Positions 42,856 through 54,500 of a DNA stretch of 64,000 bases are shown here, in pieces. Under the pieces are notes generated by a model, which saw only the letters and a list, made by a program, of their open reading frames with translations, made no database searches and was not told the origin of the DNA. Source of the DNA: Lomentospora prolificans (taxonomy: Eukaryota > Ascomycota > Sordariomycetes > Microascales > Microascaceae); assembly GCA_029532625.1 (NCBI GenBank), contig JARFXM010000009.1:2108001-2172000 (forward strand), given 5' to 3'. Position 1 is the stretch's first letter. Each line of letters starts with the position of its first letter. A program made the position numbers and the translations under genes.

Positions 42856-43704
42856 AGTCGTTATGTAAAGGGGGGAAAAGTAGGCTCTTTATTTGTAGGG
42901 GGCTCAGTGTATTGTTTGGCGTCGATCCGCTATGCGTCTCGCTTCCAAGGCGGTCGTTCCGGCACCTCCGGCGTGACAAACGAGGGTCTCAGGCTGAATC
43001 CGCGATAGATAGCGTCAGCAGCGATGCGCGGTACGACGAGGTCGCCAGAATGGGAAGAAAAAGAGGGACGATGGAGAATCCTGTTTCTATTTACCTAGAG
43101 AAAAAGAAAGTGGTTTGTCCCCAGCGAACGAAACGGTGTGCTGGGGACGCTTGGCTCTTATACTCGGTATGGCCGGATAGCGCAAAAAGCAGGTTGATGG
43201 GCGGAGAGGAACCTTCACCCAGGGCGACCGGGGCTGTCTCGGCTGGAGCTTAAAGAAGCGAGTGTCGTTTCGTCCAGCGCCTCCAAGTTAAGTCAGGAAT
43301 TACGAAGTAGAACGCCAGGATTCCCCACAGGTGGGTAGCCCCTGCCGTTATTGGCTCTAGTGAGCGCCGCCAAGGCGGGTTTTGAATGCTCTGGTGCTAT
43401 CGGGGCTTTGAACCCGTTAATGTAAAGTACCCCGATATTTCCCCGAGTATCGGGGACTTAGTGAGCTTGATCAAACTCAGCTGGCGTTGCTTCTCATCGC
43501 GGCCTCATCCGTGAGCACCTGCCGTATTGGTCATTGCCTGGAGAAGGAAGGATTTTATACCATTCTTTTAAGAACCGCTCAAAGCATCGAAGCATCGAGC
43601 GGCTCATCTTACGTGAGGTTGCTGTTGTAGGAAACGCGACTATTAACTGACTCAATAATTTCTCTACCCCTGTGACCCTGGAGCCTAAACCTCATATCTC
43701 CAGC
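42856..43704. promoter_or_regulatory. Divergent promoter interval with CCCCGATA palindromes
   Basis: 849 bp between the start codons of the LCCL gene (-) and the QTRT2-like gene (+). Contains TATCGGGG at 43398-43405 and an inverted repeat CCCCGATA/TATCGGGG at 43430-43455 (8-bp arms, 10-nt spacer). The three copies suggest a factor-binding cluster. Confidence 0.5.
43430..43455. promoter_or_regulatory. Inverted repeat CCCCGATA-N10-TATCGGGG
   Basis: Perfect 8-bp arms at 43430-43437 and 43448-43455. The spacer contains a further CCCCGA. A third copy of the half-site lies 25 bp upstream at 43398. Each half-site embeds a GATA core. Binding factor unknown. Confidence 0.55.
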
Positions 43705-45111
43705 ATGAGTGAGGGGAACAACGCCCCATCTCAAGGATCAGAAGAAATGGGGTTCCGGGTGTTGAAGTCGTTGGCGGGGAGTGGTGCGGGCACGAGGTTA
43801 GGCAAGTTGTGTCTTCCAAACCGCCTACCCGTCCAGACACCTGCCTATATAGGCGTCACCTCTCGGGGTACCCTTCCGCATCTTACACCAGATACGATAA
43901 AGAAATACACTACTTTCGAAGCGGCCTACATGGCGCTTGAGGACTGTAAGTGGCCATACGCCCACATCTCATACGAGCTTGCTACTAACAAAGTTCGCAG
44001 TCATCGAGAAGAAGGACCCTCCCGTCTACAAGACGCCGTCGGGGCGTCAGCGTCCTCTGCAAGCCTTTACAGCCTTCCCCAAGGACCGCATCATCATCCT
44101 CGGCGCGCGAAGGATACCTCCCGTCACCACGCCGCTAGGCAACGGAAACAAACACGTGCAGGTGTTCTCCTCCACCGGCTTCCGCAACGTCTCCGTGACA
44201 GAGTACAGCGAGAAGGTTGCGATCCTCCGGCCAGATGTCGCCATACCTCTCGTGGATCTCCCTCACACAAGCGCCACCCCGCATTCGAAGAAGCTCATCC
44301 GCATGGTAGACCGGACGGAGGAATGGGTAGACACCTTTATCAAGGAGCGCAACGCCGACCCCGCCACCGCGGAAGGCGTCGCCGTGTTCGCGCCAATCCC
44401 ACCCGTAGAGCGCCCGATACAATGGCAGTACCTCGAGCACCTCTCCGACGACCTCGCTGACTCCCTCTCCGGCCTCGCCATCTACGATGCGGACATCATC
44501 CCCGAGCTCTCCCACTACGAGTCTCTACAGAAGCTCCCTCGCCTCCTCCTCCAACCTCCTCCCACCCCTCACCACATCCTGCGCCAAATCGCCCTCGGCG
44601 CAGACATGTTCCTCATCCCTTTCATAAACGACAACTCCGACAACGGCATAGCGCTAACCTTTACCTTTAACCCTCCCCAAGCACTGTCAGACTCGGGCGG
44701 CTACCTCCCCCTCGGCACCAACATGTGGCCCGTCGAGAACGCCTCCTCCTCCTCCCCCCCATGCCTGGCTGCAAGTGCTACACTTGCACGAACCACAGCC
44801 GCGCATTCATCCAGCACCTCCTCAATGCCAACGAGATGCTCAGCTGGACCCTTCTCCAGATCCATAATCACCACGTCATGAGCGAGTTCTTCGCCGCCAT
44901 CCGCGCCTCGCTCGCAGAGGGCGAGGCTGCCTTCGAGGAAGCGCGCAAGAGGTTTTCTGCCGCCTACGAGCCGGAGTTGCCGAAGCCGACCGGCCAGAGG
45001 CCTAGAGCCAGGGGTTATCACTTTAAGAGTGAGCCTGGGGAGAAGATTAACGACCCTGCGTGGTCGAACCTGAACAAGGTAGAGGGTTCAGCTGAAAAAG
45101 TTGAGGCTTAG
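43705..45111 (+). CDS. Queuine tRNA-ribosyltransferase accessory subunit (QTRT2-like), interrupted by a 1-nt frameshift
   Basis: Eukaryotic tRNA-guanine transglycosylase is a QTRT1/QTRT2 heterodimer that inserts queuine into the wobble position of GUN-anticodon tRNAs. Exon 1 is 43705-43945 and exon 2 begins 44001, giving MALEDFIEKKDPPVYKTPSGRQRP. TGT-fold blocks: LGKLCLPNRLPVQTPAYIGVTSRG, LGADMFLIPF, LPLGTNMWPVEN, and the zinc site CKCYTC with H in IHNHHVMSEFF. Between NMWPVENAS and PMPGCKCYTC the frame changes across a run of seven C (44754-44760). One additional C would make the reading continuous, and no donor/acceptor pair can account for it. As written, the protein would lose its zinc domain. 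It is either an assembly/sequencing homopolymer error or a true inactivating frameshift. The real start is the ATG at 43705; the frame continues upstream without an earlier ATG. Confidence 0.85.
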
Positions 45112-45473
45112 ACGCTAGGTGGATCTGATGATGATGCTGCTCCTTGAGGAGCTGGTCGGAACTTACCGGGAGTTAGTATTCGATAGAGTCGGCGCTGGCG
45201 TTCGAGCCAGCTTGGGGAGCTAGGAAAGTGATGGGTGATGGCGCTCAGACTCTGCAGACGTGGATTCCTAGAAACATATGCAAAGTAGAGCCCAAAAAAT
45301 TAGAAATAAATCAAAAAGCAAAAGTTTAAATGATTGTTTTCAATTTCCACATGCCTTCAAACACACTGTGTCTTGGATTGCTGCTCCGATGGCCGCGCTA
45401 GTTCCCATAGTTTCCCCGGGTGGGGAGTGTGGGGGCATTTATAGGTGCAATTAATCATCTGCTTAACAAGGAA
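45112..45473. other. Intergenic, QTRT2 to tRNA
   Basis: 362 bp with no gene; A-rich at 45290-45330. The last part is the 5' flank of the tRNA gene and includes TTTATAGG at 45438-45445. Confidence 0.55.
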
Positions 45474-45478
45474 GCGGG

Positions 45479-45510
<32 letters not shown>

Positions 45511-45565
45511 CAACACTTCGGTTCAGTCTATCTGAAGGTCCTCGGTTCAATCCCGAGTCACCGCA
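45474..45565 (+). tRNA. tRNA-Phe (anticodon GAA) with 19-nt intron
   Basis: Cloverleaf: acceptor 5' strand GCGGGGA, TA, D arm GCTC/GAGC, anticodon stem CAGA/TCTG with loop CTGAAGA (anticodon 45507-45509), variable AAGGTC, T arm CTCGG-TTCAATC-CCGAG, acceptor 3' strand TCACCGC and discriminator A. The intron 45511-45529 interrupts the anticodon loop after position 37, the canonical site. One acceptor pair (5:68) is G-A rather than Watson-Crick. CCA is not encoded, as usual. A T7 tract at 45568-45574 would stop Pol III. Confidence 0.93.
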
Positions 45566-45567
45566 TC

Positions 45568-45574
45568 TTTTTTT
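45568..45574 (+). terminator. Pol III T-run terminator
   Basis: Seven T starting three bases after the tRNA-Phe discriminator base, the usual Pol III stop signal. Confidence 0.8.
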
Positions 45575-45822
45575 GCACTTTTTGCCTACGTTTGCAGCAC
45601 TACCCCAGCGCACTCATCGTGTCTATGCCAGGGTATATTGAAGTCTCTTTTTGGTTCCTTTCGATGTTTATTACCATTTGTATATAATCATAATCATAAA
45701 TATTCTCAGCAATTTCCGAGGCTGGCTTCCGTCCTTTGGTGGTTTGTGAGGGTTCACCACAGTAGTCATACCGTCACGTAAAAGTAATCTAACCCTCATC
45801 ATCCATATCCTCTCCGTCTCGC

Positions 45823-48457
45823 TCACCTCCCTTGCGACGCTTGCGACGCCTGCGAACTATTCCTAAAGATTTTCATGGTATTCCGTATCAAATCCGGGAT
45901 CCCCACAAATCCCTCCTCTTCTAGTCTTGCGAGCACGGCTAACCTATAGTCCTGCCACGAGATAACCAGCCCGCCGTCCTCCCTCAACCGCACCAAACTC
46001 GCTTGCGTCACGGGGCCCGGATGCCGCATCGTCAACGCCCTCGGGTTACTCTCCAGAGCCTCGTCCTCCAGCTCCCTCAGAGCCAGGATAGACTGCAGAC
46101 TTAGAACGGGAGAATGAGAGATGCCAAAGTACAAGCCGAGCGGCCCGTCCGATCCTGGGAGGGACTCGAGGTAGTGCTCAAAGAGGCGCACACGGGAGCG
46201 GGGAACGAGACAGCCGAGGGCGTTTGGGTCGGTGTCCGTAAAGGCGCGCATGCGCCAGACGCAGTTGCAAATGTCCATGAGGAAGCCGTTGAAGCGGTTG
46301 ATGTAATCGAGCGGATAAGTGGACGAGGTGATGACCTCTGCGCCGGGGCTCTGAGTCTTGGGCTTGCCCACGGCCATGGCGGCCTGGAAGTTACGCTTGT
46401 AAGCGGAGAGAATGTTGCAGAGGCGGGAGACGACGGTGAGGGATTGGCTAAAGAAGAGGGTGTAGATGAGAGTGCCGGGCGGGTTGCGGATTGGGATATA
46501 CCGGCGGAGGCGCTCGTGGGAAAGCGTGAAGCTGTACCGCTCTAGGAACTCAATGATGGCGAATTCCGCACGGAGGGTTGGGCTGGTCTGTGTGAGGGTG
46601 AGGGCGAGTTGATGCGTATGGTCGACAATGGCCGTCAAGGTGGTGGGCGCATGTTTGGGAATCACTTCAAATGTAAGGAGCTCCCTGTGCCAATTTTGTA
46701 GCAGTTCCCTGTAGAACTTTAGGAGGGAGAGCTGCGACTCTGGGCTGTTGTCAAGAATGCACGTCTCTAGGGGTTGGAATATGTTCTCGTTGAGTTCTGC
46801 TAAAGTTAGCATAGACACTGGCTAGAGGGATCGTAACATACTCTCAAATTCTAGCAATGGGGTGTACGAGAGTATGCCGAGGACAGAGTCTCGCCCATCC
46901 CGGCCATTCCAAGCCCCTAGGAAGCTTACAAAGAAGTTGAGAACCAACGGAGGGAGATTCTGAGAGAATTAATCGGTGGACCTTCACAAGCATTGTATAC
47001 AGGGAATGCGTACCTTGCTGAGAGTAACATATTCGTACAACACGCCGAGCACGTCAGCGATTGTTTTCGAATCGGCGTCCCCAGTCCTAATATCCTGAAG
47101 TGCCGCAGATAGCCAGTTGTTTATCCGCGTGTACGCCTCCTCATCCGGCCGCAAAAGCAGAAACTTTTGGAGCAGTGGGTCTGCCAGCACAGCAACGAGC
47201 TGGCTCGGCAGCATAATGTTCTCCAAGTTCTTAACAAACATGGTGGCATTGTTGATCTCTTCCAAAGTCACCGATTGCTTCGCACTGTTAGCAAGGGATT
47301 TACACTTATCCTAGTACGCAGGCCAATCACACTTACTTCCGTCGCATGCGCCGTGCGGACTGGGGGTAGAGTAGAGTTCTTTGGTCTTCCAACAGATTTG
47401 TAGCGGACCTGGAAGCCGCCTTGACGCGAAAACGCTGCATCTTTGTCGGACTTGCTCGAATGGGCCGCTTGGATATCGTCTAGCCTGAGTCGCCATTCAA
47501 GGTCGGGGTGCTTTGACATTAATTTATTAGTACGGAAAAGGCGCCGAAACTTGTGAGCGGAGAGCTTTACGAACCTTGAAAGCGGAGGCCCTACCACGGA
47601 CGGCGTCTCCGACAATAATCTCTGGATAGTAGTCCTTGTAGACTCTCAACAGACCTACCAACGCAGGATCTTTACCGGTCTGACGTGAGAGTTCCAATCT
47701 ATACACGTTAGGCCCAAGGATTCAAGGGTTATTTACGTCCACCACCTCTCTCCTCTAAAACGAGACTTACACCGCCTGTATCCTGAAAGGCTGCACATGT
47801 TTGCGCCGAGTAACCAAAGCCAAAATATGACAAATTTGCGGCCTATTTCTCCAGGTCAGCTTGTCAAACCATCCTCCTCGCTGAGGGTCGGATAAGAGAA
47901 GGCGAAGACGGAAACGCCTACGTACCTAATGGCTGCCACATCAAGCAAGTTGAAGAGGACCGGGTATGCCCGCGACAGAATGCTCGGCTCATCAATTACG
48001 TGGTAGATCATGACGAGCCACCTAAGCAGGGCGGCCTGGATAGGCAGCGAGGGCTTGAGCTCGCCAATGCCTAGGCAGCCCACCACCTGGAGCACAACAT
48101 CGCTGGGTACGGAGGATGCGGGGTAGAGGTTCCGCACCAAGGTTCCTAAGCTGGCCTGGTCGATGTGGTTCGGCCTAATGACCAGGCCGACCAATTCGCC
48201 GAGCGGTTCAGGTAGTAGGCCATGCTCGTAGGCCGCAGAGGCGATCTTGTCAACGGTAGGCCTGATGGGCGCACCGCGACGTTTGGCGGGGAGCTTGGAG
48301 GCTGCGCGGACGTTTCCGGGGTCAGAAAGATGAGCTAGTGGGCAATTTTTATCGGAGGGCGTATATAACCCGCCGAAGCATCATGTGGACGTTTTTACTT
48401 ACCGGTTACGACATCATCAATGAAGTTATGGAGGTCCGTTTGGCCGTCAACATCCAT
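45823..48457 (-). CDS. CTF3: Inner kinetochore protein Mis6/CENP-I (Ctf3), 719 aa
   Basis: Component of the constitutive centromere-associated network that links CENP-A chromatin to the outer kinetochore. Eight exons join in frame on the minus strand: 48457-48403, 48301-47926, 47842-47771, 47698-47575, 47510-47337, 47277-47014, 46959-46842, 46799-45823. The product is all-helical and begins MDVDGQTDLHNFIDDVV. Conserved Mis6 blocks include GLVIRPNHIDQASLGTLVRNLYP, LPIQAALLRWLVMIYHVID, LLRVYKDYYPEIIVGDAVRG, HPDLEWRLRL and LLKFYRELLQNWHRELL. Length is close to S. pombe Mis6 (672) and yeast Ctf3 (733). The C-terminal tail is variable and ends in a Ser/Gln-rich stretch. Its presence shows a CENP-I-containing kinetochore; it says nothing of centromere position. 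Confidence 0.88.
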
Positions 48458-48814
48458 CCTGCGGCTCGATCTAGACGGCAAGTCTCATGCGGCAAGGAGT
48501 AGCTGCGGCGTTGCGGCGCGGTCTCGGAGAGTCCGACTCTAGGTGGCAGTTGTCTCATGCAGTGGTACCAGACAAAGGAGCCCGAAAAGTTCAAAGCATC
48601 TCATCATAAACTCGCATAGGCGATATCGATTCTTCTTGAAGACTTGTTCGTTGTGGTTGTGGATGTGCTTGCGGCCGATGGAGCAAGTCGCGTCCGGGAC
48701 GTGTCCGAGTATGGCCCATGCGACTCCAGTTGGTCGCAACTGTGAAATGGCCCCCATCCCGAGGTTGAGTTACCCCACTTTGCAATCCAAACTACTTTTT
48801 TCCACATTCGGCGA

Positions 48815-48819
<5 letters not shown>

Positions 48820-48851
<32 letters not shown>
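48820..48851. repeat. T32 homopolymer
   Basis: Thirty-two consecutive T on the plus strand (A32 on minus), 363 bp upstream of the CENP-I start. Simple repeat. Confidence 0.9.
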
Positions 48852-51800
48852 CTGGGCCTCTTCTTCTCGCTTTCCCGTCAGCAGTAGAAAATAACCCTTC
48901 GGCCGATTGAGGAATCCTCTTGCCCTCGCTTAAGGAATGACGCTTACGGGCAAAATGCCCTCGCACTCCGTTGTATATTCGTAGAGATTACATCTGCAAC
49001 TTGTTCATTCTGGGTGCGTGACTATTCCGGCGGGTGATATGGAGTGGAAGAGGTACACGTCATATAGGAAGGCACCAAGTAACATGCAGCAGCGGGTAGA
49101 GGTGCATTGGAACGAACAAGGGAGGAGGAAAGTGGACGGGAAGCTCCACAGTATCACTTGCTTTTGCGAGTCTCGGCCCAAAGGCCGCTTGATAGAGAAG
49201 AGAAAAAAAAAGTAAAACGACAAAACGTCCTCTTGCTTTTCCTACTAGCAAATGCCAAGTCATGCGGGGCGCGCGGCAGGAGTACTACGTCGGCAGGCAA
49301 GCAAGGCACCTTCTCAGAAGACCAGCTTCCACTTCGAAACCGGACGAAAAGCCTGACTTGGCCCGCGGCACTCGTTCCAGTCGAGTAATGGCCCCTTTTC
49401 GTACCGAAACGGGAAAAAGGAAACCGAGTGAAAAAAGACCCCGGCCGACGCAAGCGGGGCTTTCGTGTGGTGTCGAAGGAAGCCGAAGGGAAAGCCAATG
49501 CCAATGCCAATGCGTTACGAGGCCCGTTGAGGCGGCCAAGGGTGCTCAGGCAGAGGAGCCAACAACCAAAAACACCCTCATGCCTAATAACTCTGGCTCC
49601 TACGGGGTGAGACTGGAGTGGGGGTCAGAGCTATCACAGCCCATCTCCGAAGGGTGGGTTTGGCAGGGATGCGCATAAAAAAAGCTGGAAGGCGTTGGTG
49701 ATCGTAGAAGTATAGTGCTGCATCCTTGGGGTCTAGTTCACGTTTCATGCTGGCTCGTGTGCCTCGGAAAACCGTCGATCAACTCTGCTAGTTGGCCGGG
49801 GTGATCGTCCCGAGATCGTGAGATGGGATGGTAAGCGGTAAGAAGATAAGTAAAATGTTAGGTGACCCGTTTCCCGTAGTGAGTAATGCTGCTGGGAGCG
49901 GCAAAATTCCATTTCATCTATTTCGAGATCCTCTCCTGCAATGACGCATTGAACCAAGTCCAACTCCGTACGATGCAACCTTTAACCAGTGGCATCCGCA
50001 CGCCAAATCAGTATCAAGCTTACAGAATCCGAAGCGATCCTACTAGTTCAGGTGACACAGGGGCGGTAAGGGGTGGCCGTACCATCTATGCTGTATAATA
50101 TTAGTTATCGACGAAAACAACCTTCGGCTGAGGGTTGGGTTCTGGGCATGATCAGGGTAATCTTCGATACTAGCCAGGCACGGGGCCCGGGGCGGGTAGC
50201 GGCTGCCCGTTGTCCCTTCGCATTTCAAGTTGTCCCAGCGAAACCATCAGAGTTGTATGGCATTCGTTATGATGCTTCCTCAATATTGCCGCATCTGTCT
50301 ATATCCACGCGATCTTCTGGCTGGCCCCAATGTCAATGCTACATACCCTTCGCATCACCCCAGAACAAACCCCCCTACCGATGTTCCCCCAGTATCAGGC
50401 ACTCCTTCCGACACCCCGACAGTCCGGAGAGGTTGAAGGACGAGCCAATTATTGGACTGTGCCGCATCCATGCGAATCAGATTGCAGGGACGAGAGCCAA
50501 GTCACCGATACAAATCCCGGCACGCCAAAAACTCTCTGGCAAGGGAAAAACAGGGGAGGGTGTCTTGACGATCTGTGCCTTGCACATGAGAGGCCTGTTC
50601 GTAAATGGGGAGTGCAAGCGGGGGTGATGGGGAGCCTGGCGGTATTCGATGCGCCCTTCAAGGGAAGCAAGGCAAGCAATGTACCCCACCCACGGGCGAG
50701 AACAAGGTATGGAGGATACACTGAGTGCAATCAAGCGGGAATAGAAGAAAGGAACGGCGTGCTCAGCGCCTCCCTTGGTGAACGCCTTTTCGGGTTGTGC
50801 ACCGTTGTGGTCGGCCCGCTTCATCAAAACAAACCTTGTGTTACCTGCCGTGTAACCAACATCATCAAACAGGGCTCCAACCCTGGTCATGGTGCTGTGA
50901 AAGATCGCATACATATTTTGAGTTTGCTTATTGTCCGCGTACGAAGCATGCTGGAGGGACTGTGAACACCATCATTGACCGGTCGGCCGCCGGGCGGCTT
51001 GAGGCCTCTGTTAGTTCATCAATCTCTTTTGTGATTTCCAAGAGGGTCCCTGGCCGGAGCCATTGCTGACGCCCCCTTTCCTCCAACTCCAAATGACATG
51101 TCCATCAACACTCGGTCTCTGTCATCAGCCGTCCCGCATTGTGCGCATGGCCCCCTTGAGGCCGGGCCACATATATTCTAGGGTTGGCCCACGAGTAATA
51201 CTAAGCTTACATGCCTGTTTATACAAGCCAAGGCGAGATAGTGTGCTTTGCACAGCACCGGGCCAGATCTGGTACAACTGATACGCTGTACGTACTTACT
51301 CCGGATAAGGTTACCGTGTAATTTAACAAATGATTTGACATTCTCGGGCGCCCTTCAGAACGCACAAGGCGGGAAATGGGGGTGGTACATGTACTTTCTG
51401 GAATCATTGTAACACCAGCCTCGAGGAACTACCCGCCATCTCAAGCATGCTCCGGTTGCACCCTCATGCCCACCCCAACCTGACTCACCAAATTGTTGCC
51501 TATCCCACTACGGCTGGCAATGCTTCTGAGACAACGGGTATACGAGATGGGAGAAAGGGCATGCTTCCACTCGCCCAGATCAAAGGTAACTAATCAATTG
51601 GTCTTGCCTAATCTTCATCTCTAGTGAAGAAGTTCATATTAAGGACATGGCGGGGGTGACGTGAACCCATGCCTAGTTGGTGAATAGGCGGTGTCAAACC
51701 AAGCACCACATCCCAATTGCCCTCATCGTCCTAGTTTAGTCCCAAGGAATCATTAATAGGTGGCCTGTCCATAATAGGTCTCGCTCGCTGGCTTTGGGAC

Positions 51801-54472
51801 CGAATATTATCTGCAAGTAGTATTTGACCCATCGGCAATAACGCGAAGAAACCCATCCAAGGACTGGGTAGAGCCAGCTGGCGGTGTGTTAGTCCCAAGC
51901 ACGACCCCCGCTGAGAGGACATTGAGGTGTCACAAATTGGCACCCTAGCGCCAGGCAAGGCCCGTCGCACTGACGGGATGGGGGCGAATTATCCCCTCCC
52001 TTCACTCTAACAAAAGGGATACCTACCCAGCGCTGGCTTTATGTACTATTTGTGCGCTGACGGAGCACCGCCCCTGTGTCCGAAGCTTTAATCAACTAGT
52101 AAACGAAAAACAGGCCCGAACTGGTGTCGATAGTCAAAACCGATGCTTGCGGTGCGCCTGAGTCGGTCTGTCCGTGGGGGTAGCCTCCAAGTTGCAATGG
52201 AGTCCGTCCTATATTTTTCCCATTCCCTTTCCTTGTCTCCTTGTCATCGAGGTTTGCGACTTTAAGCTAGAGGTTATTGTACTTCGTATAATAGCGCATA
52301 GGCTGGGTGATATTACCCATACGATACGAAGGATGAGCGCACTAGTAACCTCACTAGCACTGTTTGCTTGCCGGGCTGACTCTTTGACTCTGTAACCTTC
52401 CCTCATAGGACACATATTGTAAGACAACGGAACGCGGCCGCTACTGTGAGTGATTACTGAGGAAAAAGTAAGAAGAAAAAGAAATTGATTCTGGGAAGAG
52501 CAACTTCGTCATGTGCACATTTATCTCTCGTAAAAGCGAGCGCTAATAGTGCTACATTAGTCCTGACGACGGGAATCATCTTCGCCAGAGATGAGATGTA
52601 AGTGAAAGGGAGAGCATATTGGGTTTCTCGTGGCAAGCCCAACTATCGCCCGTCTTGACTAGCCCCATGCCATCCATCCCAGGCGTCTGGGAACAGAGGA
52701 CAGATCGGGAAAGGGCGTCAATTGATGGGACTGTGCCATTCTACTTATGATACTTGCAAGAGAGTGACTCCTCGTTCTTGAACATGGTTGGTTCGCCGTT
52801 CTATACCAACTGAAGCATGGAGTGCCTAAACCATGAGGCTATTAGCCAGATTGGCACTACGGATAGCGCAAGGCAGGGCACGATAACCACGGGGGGTGCT
52901 TGCTCGAGGACTCTGCCTTGCGTCTCGAATGGATCAAAGCCACCCACACAAGCGCGCGTGAACATTAAAAGGGACCAACATAAACTAGAAGCATTAATAT
53001 CCAGGCGCCATTTTTTTTCTCGGCACGCTGTTGGATCGTCCTACGCCTGCCCGCTTGTTGGACGTTCTTACCTTCGGGAAGCCTGTTGGTTGTTAATGTG
53101 TTGGGGTAGAAATTATTGGGGGAAGGGACCCAAGGCTCTGGTTCTGAGCAACGGGTGGCCCCACTAAAATGCTCCATTTTGGTCTTTTTTTCTTCTTTTC
53201 CACGTTGACTCCCTTCCCTGCCTTCCTTGTTACCGCCCCTCCTTCTCAAGCCTTGGGATATCCCTCCCTAATATGGTCGGAACTAATTATGTGGGGGACG
53301 GCCTGGGGGTAAAGACCTGGGTCCCAGCGCTGGTTCAGGAAGCTATTGATCCCTTGCCGCTGTTCGGCCTACACGATTCTCAGTGTAAAAATTGGAAAAA
53401 ATGTCAGCTAGAAGGTATTACTACCCCTCACGGCACGGTCTCTATTGGCAACTCGTAACCTAATAAATGTTCTATTGTATTTCGAAGAAGAAGGAAAAAG
53501 TCGCCAGCTGGGTACGGTCGTATCGGCTATGGCCCTCACATCTCGCTACTGGCCGACCCCCTGGTTGACCCCCGACCCACACCCACACACGCGCACACGC
53601 GAACACTAATACCAAGCGTAGCAGTCAGATCCAGCCGGTGTTGTGTGTTTCATAAGGCCATTACTGACCTGGCATAGGTAGGGTCGTACCAGGTAGGGTG
53701 GCCTGGGCTAGCCCTGGAGTATTACTTAAAGTACGCACATCACCTCTCGGAAAGTACGCAAGTTCATACAACCCTATGCTTCGCTCTCTGTATTAGTACT
53801 AGTGCAATCTCCGGCTGTCGGGCCTTGGCGCGAGACGGGTGTCGCAAACGATACTTGCAGACTTGCAGACGAAGCTGGAGCTTCCTTCTTCAAGTTCGAC
53901 GGGGAAACGTCCACGGGTGGAACACCTCGAGGAGACGCTGCGTGAGTGGTACGACCTGACTTGTCGACGCTAATGGCCATACTGGCGACAATGTACCTTC
54001 CTTTTTCTTTGCTAATGTTCTGTGCCACCTGCGTGTGATGGTCCACTGATTTCTTCGTACCCCCCCCTCCTCCTCTTGGGCTACCCGTACCCTGTCTCTC
54101 AAGGAACAAATTACGCCTTGGGGGATGCGATCGACGGGCTACTACGCCCACCCAGGCGTCAGGGCGAGTTGACAACTTCAAAGGTACTAATTGGGGGCGA
54201 ACCACGTTACTTCTTGGTTGGTAGCTCCGTCGCTCCATCCTAGGACTTAGTGTTACCGGCCTGATCAGTCCTTCCGATCGCAGCCAGCGTCTTCATTTGA
54301 AGTGCATAGACTGGGCTGCAATGGTTCATCAGTGCTTGGCCCGATTTTTTTCCCTTTTCGTTTTCGGACTTCCTAAGACTGTAAATAATGATTATAACCT
54401 ACATCGGCGGGGAAACCTGTTTTGACTTTGAAAGTACAATTTCTCTCGCCCATCCGGTCCACCGCATCACGT

Positions 54473-54500
54473 ACACACCCACACACACACAAACACAGAC
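54473..54500. repeat. AC-rich microsatellite
   Basis: Imperfect CA repeat, about 28 bp, in the gene-poor interval upstream of the GNAT gene. Confidence 0.7.

Noticed and set aside
43672..43704. Upstream extension of the QTRT2-like frame
   Set aside because: The extension begins at GTG, not ATG; the first ATG is at 43705, and no family similarity is lost by starting there.
50330..50965. 211-residue open frame in the gene-poor interval
   Set aside because: It overlaps a 184-aa frame and a 145-aa antisense frame, has no domain, many rare codons and a Cys-rich but unpatterned sequence. Chance is more likely than a gene.
52282..52331. Inverted repeat CTTCGTAT...ATACGAAG resembling a recombinase site arm
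   Set aside because: Only 8-bp arms with a 34-nt spacer; recombinase sites of this type have 13-bp arms and an 8-nt spacer. No recombinase gene nearby.
53774..54238. 154-residue minus-strand open frame
   Set aside because: Low-complexity Arg/Ser/Pro composition, no family likeness, no promoter or splice context.
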